From: JALHUF01 sp050014795
Lineage (GTDB): Bacteria; Acidobacteriota; Terriglobia; UBA7540
Direction of reading: 5' to 3'
NCBI GenBank assembly: GCA_050014795.1
Contig: JBEKCQ010000061.1
Coordinates: 1-24,843, forward strand
DNA: 24,843 nucleotides
The translations under genes and the position numbers were made by a program. The notes under the pieces are model-generated. The model was not told where the DNA came from. It searched no databases and saw nothing but the letters and a program-made list of their open reading frames with translations. Below are positions 8,324 through 15,430 of the stretch, one piece after another (within the stretch, counting starts at the first letter, position 1; each line of letters begins with the position of its first letter).

Positions 8324-9823
8324 TCAGGGCTGCCGGGCCGGACGGAACTCTCTCTCTACCTCCTGGCCGAAGTGCTCAATGAGTCTCAGAGCCTCGCGGG
8401 CGTCCTCCTTGCGAGTGCGGTGGTTCAGGACGCAGAAGCGCAGAACGTGGCGCGGGCCGAGGCGCGTTGAGGACAGCATGAGCTGACGGCTGGCGATGAT
8501 GCGCGCCGCCAGAGTTTCATTCAGGCGGTTGAGGAACGCCTCGTCATTCGCGCCGGTGTTCAGCATGTCCTTGGGGACGTAGCGGAAGGTAAAGACGCCG
8601 AGCGCGGGGCCAGTGACAATTCTCAGACAGGGAGAATTCTGAAAGAGCCTGGCGGCGTATGTGGTGAGATCCAGGCACTGGTCAATGACCTGGCGGATGC
8701 GTCGGGCGCCGAACGTCTTGACGGTCATCCAGACCTTCAGAGCGCGAAAGCTCCGGGTCAATTGCACACCGTAATCGCAGAAGTTCACTTCGCGCTCTTC
8801 GCGCGCCACGTCGGTCATGTACTCGGGGAGGATGCGGAAGGTCTCGCGCATCAGACGAGCTTGGCGGACGATGACGCAGCCGGCCTCGAACGGGCAATAG
8901 AACCATTTGTGGGGGTCGAGAACGACCGAATCAGCATGTTCAATTCCCGCCAAAAGCTTGCGGCCTCTTTCCGTAAGGGCTGCAAATCCACCGTAGGCTG
9001 CGTCTACATGCATCCAGAGCGAGTTCTCACGGGCAATCTCGGCGATCTCGAGCATGGGATCGATAGCGCCGGTGTTGGTGGTCCCCGCGTTGGCGATCAC
9101 CACAAACGGCCGCAGACCTTCCTTCCGGTCCAGCCGGATGTGTTCCTCGAGCTTCCTTGCGTCCAGGCGGAATCCTGCGTCGGTGGGGATGCGGCTTAGT
9201 TGCCGGGAGTGAATTCCCAGCAGGCGCAGCGCACGATCCACCGAGGCATGAGTCTGATCCGAAAGATACACGACCGCATCGTTCGTCTCGTCGTTGAGGA
9301 CTGCACGGCGCGCCACGGCGAGAGCGGTCAGGTTGGCGACCGAGCCGCCGCTCACCAGCAATCCGCCCGCTTCGGCCGGCAGCCCCAGCATTTCCTTGAA
9401 CCAATCAATGACGATCAACTCCACCTGGCTCGGTCCGGAAGACTCCAGCCACGTGCCGGCAAAAACGTTTGTCCCTGCTACCAGGGCGTCTGCCAGCATG
9501 CTGACGAAGTTCGGGGCGCTGGGGATGAAGGCGAAAAAGCGGGGGTGATCCAACTGGATGGTGTTCGGCGCCACGTGGCGCGCGTACTCGTCAAACACGC
9601 GGTCGAAATCACTTGGCTCCTCCGGCATCGGCTCGCGCAGGAGGCGTTCGGTCTGTTCGCGGTTCAGTTCCTGACCCAGCGTGCTCTCGCGGAGGACGGC
9701 AAGCCGCTGGACGATCCAGTCCACGACGCGATAGCCGGCGCGCCGCATCGTTTCCGGGTCAAGGTCGAGAGAGACCTCGGGGATCTTTGCCTCTAGATAC
9801 TCGAGTGACGTCTCTGACTCCAT
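8324..9823 (-). CDS. PLP-dependent aromatic-L-amino-acid-type decarboxylase (group II)
   Basis: This 499-aa protein has the full group II PLP decarboxylase fold. The N-terminal helical region includes HPRFFAFIPSAPN (93-105), the glycine/serine motif is GGLLVSGGSVANLTAL (153-168), and the ring-stacking histidine is in SDQTHAS (H192). HVDAAYGG (272-279) supplies the aspartate that contacts the PLP nitrogen. The PLP lysine is in DPHKWFYCPFE (K306). The length is normal for the family. Likely substrates are aromatic amino acids such as tryptophan, tyrosine, DOPA or phenylalanine, giving arylamines and CO2, but the substrate cannot be read from the sequence. An AGGAGG site at 9828-9833 precedes the ATG. 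It is the last gene of an apparent operon, 43 bp after the PIG-L gene. No export signal is seen, so it should be cytoplasmic. Confidence 0.93.
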   Translation of the reverse strand: MESETSLEYLEAKIPEVSLDLDPETMRRAGYRVVDWIVQRLAVLRESTLGQELNREQTERLLREPMPEEPSDFDRVFDEYARHVAPNTIQLDHPRFFAFIPSAPNFVSMLADALVAGTNVFAGTWLESSGPSQVELIVIDWFKEMLGLPAEAGGLLVSGGSVANLTALAVARRAVLNDETNDAVVYLSDQTHASVDRALRLLGIHSRQLSRIPTDAGFRLDARKLEEHIRLDRKEGLRPFVVIANAGTTNTGAIDPMLEIAEIARENSLWMHVDAAYGGFAALTERGRKLLAGIEHADSVVLDPHKWFYCPFEAGCVIVRQARLMRETFRILPEYMTDVAREEREVNFCDYGVQLTRSFRALKVWMTVKTFGARRIRQVIDQCLDLTTYAARLFQNSPCLRIVTGPALGVFTFRYVPKDMLNTGANDEAFLNRLNETLAARIIASRQLMLSSTRLGPRHVLRFCVLNHRTRKEDAREALRLIEHFGQEVEREFRPARQP

Positions 9824-9866
9824 GGGTCCTCCTGGATTGCTGGACGGAAGTGGGGCGCTGAGGAAG

Positions 9867-10643
9867 TTAAATTTCTACCGGCCGGACCAAGTCGCCGAGC
9901 AGCTTGCCGAGCAGGTTGTCCTGTGGGAAGCCCTGGCCCAGATGTTGTCGGAAGCCTTCGGCCAAGCGAAACCCGGAGAGCTCGCCGGCCCGCTCAGCCA
10001 TCTCGCGCATGGGATGCGAGGGGCGGGGAATATCCTGCTGGGCGTGCAACCACGCCTGCTGGCTCTCATGGCAGGCGAGCATGCGCTCCTTCAGCGCGAA
10101 CGTCGGCGAGATGTCAACGAAGAGTGTAGGCCGGATTTCGTCTCCGAAAATGTTCCGGCCGCCGAAAGCCTGCGCGTAGTAAAGATGCGGCACGCGACGC
10201 GCCGCCTTGGCTGGTGGGCGAGCACCGGTACGAAAATTCGGCGCCATAGCCGCAAAGCAGGCGCTCTGGCAGAGGCGACTGGCGGTTTCGTGGTCCACCA
10301 TGTAGTCCACGGGCGAGTGAGTCAGCACCAACTCCGGGTTCACTCGGCGGACAAGCTCCAGCACCTTCTTGACAGTTGGCCCGTCGTAGAAGACCAGAAG
10401 GTCCTTTTCCTCCAGGCAGGTGTACGTGGCTTTGACAAGTTTCGCCGCGCGCATCGCCTCCGCCCGGCGGATGCGGGTGATCTTGGCGGGGGGGAGGATG
10501 GTGCTGCCGCAATCGCCCGCCGTCATAGTGACGATATGGATCCTCGCCCCACGGTTAGCCAAGGGGGCCAGCGTTCCCGCACAGAGGAACTCCGCATCGT
10601 CCGGGTGGGCAAACAGCGCGAGAACTCTGACAGGCTCGACCAC
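9867..10643 (-). CDS. PIG-L/LmbE family zinc-dependent deacetylase
   Basis: This 258-aa protein starts with GTG. The N-terminal motif AHPDDAEF (residues 12-19) is the PIG-L zinc and catalytic motif, and H118 in VDYMVDHETA is the probable third zinc ligand (expected ligands H13, D16 and H118). PIG-L enzymes remove N-acetyl groups from sugars, as in GlcNAc-PI, mycothiol and bacillithiol precursors and teicoplanin-type substrates, or act on related N-acyl compounds. The substrate here is unknown. There is no signal peptide. A GGAAGG sequence 11 bp upstream could serve as ribosome binding site. It sits 30 bp after the DUF2911 gene and 43 bp before the decarboxylase, which suggests one transcript, although no shared pathway is evident. 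Confidence 0.9.
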   Translation of the reverse strand: MVEPVRVLALFAHPDDAEFLCAGTLAPLANRGARIHIVTMTAGDCGSTILPPAKITRIRRAEAMRAAKLVKATYTCLEEKDLLVFYDGPTVKKVLELVRRVNPELVLTHSPVDYMVDHETASRLCQSACFAAMAPNFRTGARPPAKAARRVPHLYYAQAFGGRNIFGDEIRPTLFVDISPTFALKERMLACHESQQAWLHAQQDIPRPSHPMREMAERAGELSGFRLAEGFRQHLGQGFPQDNLLGKLLGDLVRPVEI

Positions 10644-10673
10644 AGGAACACCATCCTTCCAACGTCGGTTAAC

Positions 10674-11198
10674 CTACTTCGCCGGGGTGAAGAAAGCAAG
10701 CAGCCGTAACTTCCCCCAGGTGACTTCGATGACGCCCCGCTTGTTGTGGTCGCCGAGCGACAGGTTGATCGTGAGCGCTTCGACCGGCTCCTTCTCTTCC
10801 TTGAGTTCCATCGGGACCTCAGCCAGCTTGGCACTGGGCTCATACTGGAACGCGTCTTTCGCGGAGACAACCAGCGACCACTTTCCCGGCTCGGCCAGGC
10901 GGGCCAGCAGGATGTGCTTGCCCTTCGGGACACGGGTTCCGCCGAAGTCCAGGTCAACATCGGACGTGATCGTTGTGGGAGCGTTGGAGCCGATACGCCA
11001 GATGCCGCCGGGCTGAATCATCTTCAGCGGATCGCGACCTTTAAGTTGCGGCCGGCCGTAGTCGATGGAAACGTTCGCACTGCCAATCGTCACCTTGGTT
11101 TCACCCCGATCCTGCCCGAATGCCGGACCGGTCAGAATAGTGAACGCCAGCAGGCTTGCCCCGACAAGAATAAAACTGAGGCGACGGGACTTCTTCAT
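10674..11198 (-). CDS. DUF2911 domain protein, exported
   Basis: This 174-aa protein has a clear signal peptide (MKKSRRLSFILVGASLLAFT, cleavage near GPAFG-Q). The rest matches the DUF2911 pattern: an N-terminal VTIGSANVSIDYGRPQLKGR segment, then IWRIGSNAPTTI, GKHILLARL and WGKLRLLAFF near the end. DUF2911 proteins are small secreted beta-rich proteins common in Acidobacteriota and Bacteroidota, with no established function. A strong Shine-Dalgarno (AAGGAGAG) sits 6 bp before the ATG. This is the first gene of the DUF2911/PIG-L/decarboxylase group. The 136-bp upstream gap to the esterase gene probably holds the promoter, but I could not pick a convincing -35/-10 pair. Confidence 0.88.
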   Translation of the reverse strand: MKKSRRLSFILVGASLLAFTILTGPAFGQDRGETKVTIGSANVSIDYGRPQLKGRDPLKMIQPGGIWRIGSNAPTTITSDVDLDFGGTRVPKGKHILLARLAEPGKWSLVVSAKDAFQYEPSAKLAEVPMELKEEKEPVEALTINLSLGDHNKRGVIEVTWGKLRLLAFFTPAK

Positions 11199-11334
11199 GG
11201 TCTTCTCTCCTTCTCAAATGTGACCTGGCCGGGCGCTAGGTACGCCACCGGCTCAAATATCGAATCCAGTGGCGAATGATGCCACCTTTTGGACCAATAA
11301 GGAACAGGGTCGGGAATATTGTGATGTCCCCGAC

Positions 11335-12318
11335 TCAGCCCGTACCCCTCTTCCCGTTGGAGGCGGCGAGATCGCGCGCCGCCTTCTCAAACCAGCGCCA
11401 GTGAAAGAGCAACGAGAATTTGAGGTATTGCGTCAAATAGCTCCATCCGTGGCTGCCGGGACGCAAGGCAAACTCGTGGGGGAACCCTTTAGCCGTGAGC
11501 TTCTGGTGGAGGAGTTGTGCGCCCTCTTCGAACCCGTAGCGGTCATGGTCGCCGCAGTCGAAGTACAGTTTCAAGTGCGAGAAGGCTTCCGGATGTTCGG
11601 CGAGCGTCAAGGGATTGTTCGCCTCGAAGTAGGGTTCGTTGAGAGGCGAGCCAAACGGCGCCTGGAGAACCCGAGCGTAGAATCCCCAGCGGCCTTCATT
11701 CGGAATCGGGTTGGGAATCTTGGGAATCAGTGCCGCGCTGTGGGCGCTGGCGGAACCGAACACATCCGGATGGCTCATGGCGAGGTGCAGCGCGCCATAG
11801 CCTCCCATCGAAGTGCCGCTGATGCCGCGCGCCGCTGGATGGGGAATCGTACGGTACTTCCGGTCAATTGTGGGTACCAACTCCTGGACGAAGAAATCCT
11901 CATAACGTTCGTGGCCATCGAACGAATTCACGTAAAACGTCTTGCCGCCGTCAGGCAACACCACCAGGAGTTTTCCTATCTCGCCTTGGGCCAAGAGGTC
12001 CTCTAGAACCTGCTGCCCTCCCCGTTCGCTCCAGCTTGTTTCGCTCTCGAACAGGCCATGGAGAAAGTAGAGCGTGGGATAGCGTGTAGGCGCGGAAGCG
12101 GCGTAGCCGGCAGGCAGGGCTACGCAAACGTTCACGTCCCGTTGGAGGATGGAGCTGGAAACAGGGAGACACTCCAGCGTGGTCGCCGGGAGAGGCGTTG
12201 ACTCCGCGGCCCGGGCCGAGGTGACTACTGAAACCAGGAGCAACCCGGCTGAGAGGGCTACCGCGTACAGCTTATTGATTGCGTTGCGGTGGAGCGTCCG
12301 GGGTTGAAGATGATCCAT
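11335..12318 (-). CDS. Exported alpha/beta-hydrolase esterase (Fes / mycolyltransferase-like family)
   Basis: This 327-aa protein has a signal peptide (hydrophobic residues 17-37, cleavage near ARA-AE). It has the putative-esterase fold: TRYPTLYFLHGLF (78-90) for the oxyanion region, RGISGTSMGGYGALHLA with nucleophile S170 in GTSMGG, an acid in DCGDHDRYG and a C-terminal histidine in RPGSHGWSYL. It resembles the enterochelin esterase, antigen 85 and feruloyl esterase group, so it probably hydrolyses an ester in the periplasm or outside the cell. Substrate unknown. It starts only 3 bp after the stop of the 166-aa secreted protein gene, so the two are very likely co-translated. No obvious Shine-Dalgarno precedes the ATG, which fits coupling to the upstream gene. 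Confidence 0.88.
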   Translation of the reverse strand: MDHLQPRTLHRNAINKLYAVALSAGLLLVSVVTSARAAESTPLPATTLECLPVSSSILQRDVNVCVALPAGYAASAPTRYPTLYFLHGLFESETSWSERGGQQVLEDLLAQGEIGKLLVVLPDGGKTFYVNSFDGHERYEDFFVQELVPTIDRKYRTIPHPAARGISGTSMGGYGALHLAMSHPDVFGSASAHSAALIPKIPNPIPNEGRWGFYARVLQAPFGSPLNEPYFEANNPLTLAEHPEAFSHLKLYFDCGDHDRYGFEEGAQLLHQKLTAKGFPHEFALRPGSHGWSYLTQYLKFSLLFHWRWFEKAARDLAASNGKRGTG

Positions 12319-12321
12319 TAG

Positions 12322-12822
12322 TTAGCGGGGTGGGTCAGGTTGGGTGCGGCTCCGCTCTGTCTCGACGTAAACGGCGGTCTTGCCGCTCTTCGAACTGGCG
12401 CCCACGCTGGCGCCTGTCCGGTGGGTACCTGCGTTCTTGGAATCGAGTGAACCGTGGACCGTCCCGTGGACGTTGCCGAGCACGGACTTCTTCGACTTCT
12501 TAGAGGGCACGACCACGACGTCACCCGAGGATTCGGCGCTAGCGGGGGCGGGCTTGAACTCAAGAACCGCGGCCTCGTTGTCTTCTTTGGCCCCGTCTTC
12601 TTTGTTGCCCTTCGCCGTCTGCTTCTGCGCCGCGCTGCGTGCGGCCTCGTCGGTGCTCACCCGCGTGACTTCGGCAAGCGCAGGTTTCTTTGCGGTCGAG
12701 GTTGAGGATTTGGTGCTTGGGGTGTCGGGGCTTTTCTTGGCCGCATCCTGCGGCGTTGATACCACGGGCACCAACACACAGAGAGCCACCGACAGCAGCA
12801 GAATTCTCGTCTCACCCATCAT
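12322..12822 (-). CDS. Secreted low-complexity protein with conserved-looking C-terminal half, function unknown
   Basis: I do not recognise this 166-aa protein. It starts with two ATGs and has a signal peptide (ILLLSVALCVLVPVVS). A disordered region of about 90 residues rich in Lys, Ser, Thr and Ala follows. The C-terminal 60 or so residues look more constrained: VVVVPSKKSKKSVLGNVHG, a repeated VHG, then ASVGASSKSGKTAVYVETE. A GAGGG sequence lies 9 bp upstream. The gene is separated by 3 bp from the downstream exported esterase, which suggests a related extracytoplasmic task. The basic, flexible N-terminal half could contact the cell wall, polyanions or the membrane, but that is speculation. 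Confidence 0.7.
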   Translation of the reverse strand: MMGETRILLLSVALCVLVPVVSTPQDAAKKSPDTPSTKSSTSTAKKPALAEVTRVSTDEAARSAAQKQTAKGNKEDGAKEDNEAAVLEFKPAPASAESSGDVVVVPSKKSKKSVLGNVHGTVHGSLDSKNAGTHRTGASVGASSKSGKTAVYVETERSRTQPDPPR

Positions 12823-12903
12823 CGTAGAGTGCCCTCAAACCCGGCTCCCAGCATTCTGGGGCCAACGCGGCGTGCGAGTCAAGCTACTGGGCCTGCCTCC
12901 AAG

Positions 12904-13956
12904 CTATTGGCTCTCGGGCTGGTTCCAAAGCAACTCGATGCTGATGCCGCCATAAGCTTCGGTGTCGTGGTATGCGAAACGGCCCTTGCTCGAGGGGCTG
13001 TCCCACCCGCCGCTCTGAGACAGGGGCGCCCCTTTAGACTTCAGAAGTTCTATGGCCTGGTCCATGTCGGTAACGTTGAACGCCAGGTGGTGAAGGCCTT
13101 CGCCGCGGGCCTTCAGGTAATCGTCGTAGACGCTGGGGCCCACGAGCGGCTGGATCCACTCGAAGGTCACACTTCCCCAATGCCACCAGCCGAGGTACAT
13201 CTCGAATTTCCCCGGTTGGCCGCGGTAGTTCCGATTCACGCTGATGTTGTGGTCTACCGGCATAGCACCGAAGCCCAGGCGTTCGTAGAAGTCGCTCACC
13301 TTCTTGACATCGCGCACGACGAGGGCGTATTGCACGATCTTGTTGAACGGGTATTCGTTTTCTGACTTCGCCGTAGTCCCGGCAGGCGGTGCGTCAGGGT
13401 TATAGACCAGTTCCATCGTCACGCCGCCACCCTGTGGCGCCGTGTCTATGTAGGCGAAAAGGCCTTTACCCTTGGTGCCCTGCCAGCTCCCATATTGCAG
13501 CGTTTCCACGCCTTTAGCCTTGAAGTACTTCCGCTGCTCGTCCAGTTGCTCGGGGCTCGAGACACCGAAAGCCAGATGATGGACGCCGTCTCCATGTTTT
13601 CGCAAATACTCGTCATAGACGCTCACGCCCTTCACGGGCTGGATCCACTCGATCTCGACCCCACCGATGTCCGCAAACGCCATCTTCAGGCTGAGTGGTG
13701 TCTTCTTGCCGCGGTAGGTGACGTCCGGAAATTCCTGGATGCCGGCCCGCCTGATGTTCTTCAATCCAAGCTTTTCCCAGTAGTCCACGACGCGGTCCAA
13801 GTCCTTCACCACCCAACCGACTTGGACGACTCGGCCATAGATCGACAGGTCCACAGTGGGTTTGGCTACCTCGGCAGGGAATGACCAGATTGAACAGGCC
13901 AGGATGATGACAAGCCCGCAGCCGACGCGCCCGATCCAACGACGAGTATTTTTCAT
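12904..13956 (-). CDS. Exported two-domain VOC (glyoxalase/bleomycin-resistance-like) protein
   Basis: This 350-aa protein has an N-terminal signal sequence (MKNTRRWIGRVGCGLVIILA followed by Cys21; a lipoprotein is possible but the lipobox is weak). Two VOC modules follow, at about 40-165 and 205-345. They are similar to each other: VVKDLDRVVDYWEKLG matches VVRDVKKVSDFYERLGFG, EWIQPVKGVSVYDEYLRKHG matches EWIQPLVGPSVYDDYLKARG, and GDGVHHLAF matches GEGLHHLAF. The histidine and glutamate positions of metal-binding VOC enzymes appear kept (GVHHLAF and GLHHLAF, and VTMELVYN and ISIELLWN near the ends). Methylmalonyl-CoA-epimerase-like or dioxygenase-like proteins are the nearest families I can name; the substrate is unknown. 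GGAGG precedes the ATG by 5 bp, and a promoter is visible upstream. Confidence 0.85.
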   Translation of the reverse strand: MKNTRRWIGRVGCGLVIILACSIWSFPAEVAKPTVDLSIYGRVVQVGWVVKDLDRVVDYWEKLGLKNIRRAGIQEFPDVTYRGKKTPLSLKMAFADIGGVEIEWIQPVKGVSVYDEYLRKHGDGVHHLAFGVSSPEQLDEQRKYFKAKGVETLQYGSWQGTKGKGLFAYIDTAPQGGGVTMELVYNPDAPPAGTTAKSENEYPFNKIVQYALVVRDVKKVSDFYERLGFGAMPVDHNISVNRNYRGQPGKFEMYLGWWHWGSVTFEWIQPLVGPSVYDDYLKARGEGLHHLAFNVTDMDQAIELLKSKGAPLSQSGGWDSPSSKGRFAYHDTEAYGGISIELLWNQPESQ

Positions 13957-13995
13957 TTAAACCTCCGTCACAACTCCGCCTTGAAGTGAGCCGCG

Positions 13996-14025
13996 AGCAT
14001 ACCATCTGGAGATGAGGTTGGGCAA
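13996..14025 (-). promoter_or_regulatory. Candidate sigma-70 promoter for the VOC gene
   Basis: On the reverse strand, TTGCCC (14025-14020) and TATGCT (14001-13996) are separated by 18 bp. The predicted start near 13989 leaves a leader of about 33 nt, with GGAGG placed correctly before the ATG at 13956. Confidence 0.5.
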
Positions 14026-14087
14026 TTCTCTGAGTTGACCGCGACGACGCCGGCAGTCCTCAGGCTCATACGCCGGCGGACGGCGTG

Positions 14088-15359
14088 CTAAAGAACGGAA
14101 GCAGTGTTCCCGTCGGAGTCAAACTCGACCGTCGCGGTCTCCGGCGCCAGCCGCCACGTGGCCAGCCCCGCAGCCTCGCGCGCCAGGGGCTCCGAGACGG
14201 CAATGCGATTCAACTCCTGCGTGTTGCGGATCCAGGCGATGCGCTGTTCCTCCGGTCCGGGACTGCCCAGATGACCCAGCGCCAGGTCTAGCGCTTCGCG
14301 GTCGGAAGGCAGATGGATGGGCAGGCGCGCGGCAGGCGGATTTAAGGAGACCCGGACGTTGAGGTACATCTTCCCGAAATCAATCTTTCGATACAGGCGC
14401 TCGTGGATCACGTCCGCGAAGCCCACGCCTACGGAATTGCCTTCACTTTCCGGGGTCAGATCGCGAACGTAAACTTGGCCAATCTCCGGCGCCTCGCCCG
14501 GCTGGAGTTCCACGCCCCGGCCGATAACCTTGGTGTCCATGCCCGTCCCGCTGATGTTCTTTCCCATCTCATCGACAACCAATAATTGGAGTCTGTCAAA
14601 CGGGATGCGTGGAACGAGGGGCCGAGCCATCCTGAGCGCCTCTTCTTCTTGGGCGGCGATGTCCTCCGGCCGGGCGGCGCGTGCGGCGCAGACCTGATGC
14701 ATCTCGTTTTCAATCACCGCGAGCCCGCAGAGAATCTTGCCACTCGCCAACGTCACCGCGGACATGGCGCGGATTACCTGCTCGAACCCATACTTCCAGC
14801 CCCAGCGGTGCGTCTCCCGCGCGCCGTCCTCCTTGCCCATGCCCACGGCCATCATCTTCAAGAGGCCGCTTTCGGTTTTGCCGGAAAAATCCGTGTGCGG
14901 CTTGATGCGGTTCAGCAGCAGGACGCCATCGGCCTCCCAGGCGTTGCGATCCATGAACACCTGGAAACCTTCGGGAGCGGCTCCGAGGCACACGGTCGCC
15001 ATGGACGAGCGCACTTCCACACCGATCCGTTCCGGAGTGATCCCGTAGTCTTCAAGAATCTGGCGTTGCCCCTCAGCGGTCGCGCCCCCGTGACTGCCCA
15101 TCGCGGGAAAGGCAAAGGGCTGTGCGCCCTGAGCTTTCAGCCAGCCGCAAATCGTCCGCACGATTTCCGGCAGATTGGCAATGCCGCGGCTACCCACCGA
15201 GACGGCGATCTTCCGTCCTTGGAGTTTTTCGGAAGGCAGGTTGAGCCCGCCCAGAGCCTGCTGGATTTCGCTCTCCAGATGAGTCAAGGCCGGAACGCTG
15301 GCGGAAATCCTCTCGAGAATGTGGAAGCTGCCCAGGGGAACGTGTCCATTCGTTGCCAT
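14088..15359 (-). CDS. LarA-like (DUF2088) protein, nickel-pincer racemase superfamily member
   Basis: The protein is 423 aa from the ATG at 15359 (MATNGHVPL). An in-frame TTG at 15398 would add 13 residues. Its length equals that of lactate racemase LarA. The motifs resemble the Lar N-terminal domain: IAVSVGSRGIANLPEIVRTI (51-70), FPAMGSHGG with H90, and LLLNRIKPHTDFSGKTESG with H155 and K161. By position these correspond to LarA's catalytic histidines and the lysine that tethers the nickel-pincer cofactor. The C-terminal half contains GTGMDTKVIGRG. LarA relatives racemise or epimerise 2-hydroxy acids and sugar acids. The cofactor genes larB, larC and larE are not in the window. Its neighbours, a glycosyl-hydrolase-like protein and an enolase-superfamily enzyme, suggest a hydroxy- or sugar-acid substrate. 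There is no signal peptide. Confidence 0.8.
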   Translation of the reverse strand: MATNGHVPLGSFHILERISASVPALTHLESEIQQALGGLNLPSEKLQGRKIAVSVGSRGIANLPEIVRTICGWLKAQGAQPFAFPAMGSHGGATAEGQRQILEDYGITPERIGVEVRSSMATVCLGAAPEGFQVFMDRNAWEADGVLLLNRIKPHTDFSGKTESGLLKMMAVGMGKEDGARETHRWGWKYGFEQVIRAMSAVTLASGKILCGLAVIENEMHQVCAARAARPEDIAAQEEEALRMARPLVPRIPFDRLQLLVVDEMGKNISGTGMDTKVIGRGVELQPGEAPEIGQVYVRDLTPESEGNSVGVGFADVIHERLYRKIDFGKMYLNVRVSLNPPAARLPIHLPSDREALDLALGHLGSPGPEEQRIAWIRNTQELNRIAVSEPLAREAAGLATWRLAPETATVEFDSDGNTASVL

Positions 15360-15430
15360 AGTAGTTAAACCTTTATCCTGAGGAGAAGGTTTCGTCAAGT
15401 GGCTGCATCAATCGAGGGCGCCAGCGCGCC

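Noticed and set aside
9822..10709. 295-aa plus-strand open frame
   Set aside because: It is antisense to the PIG-L gene, which carries clear motifs, and ends beyond its start. It has no recognisable domain.
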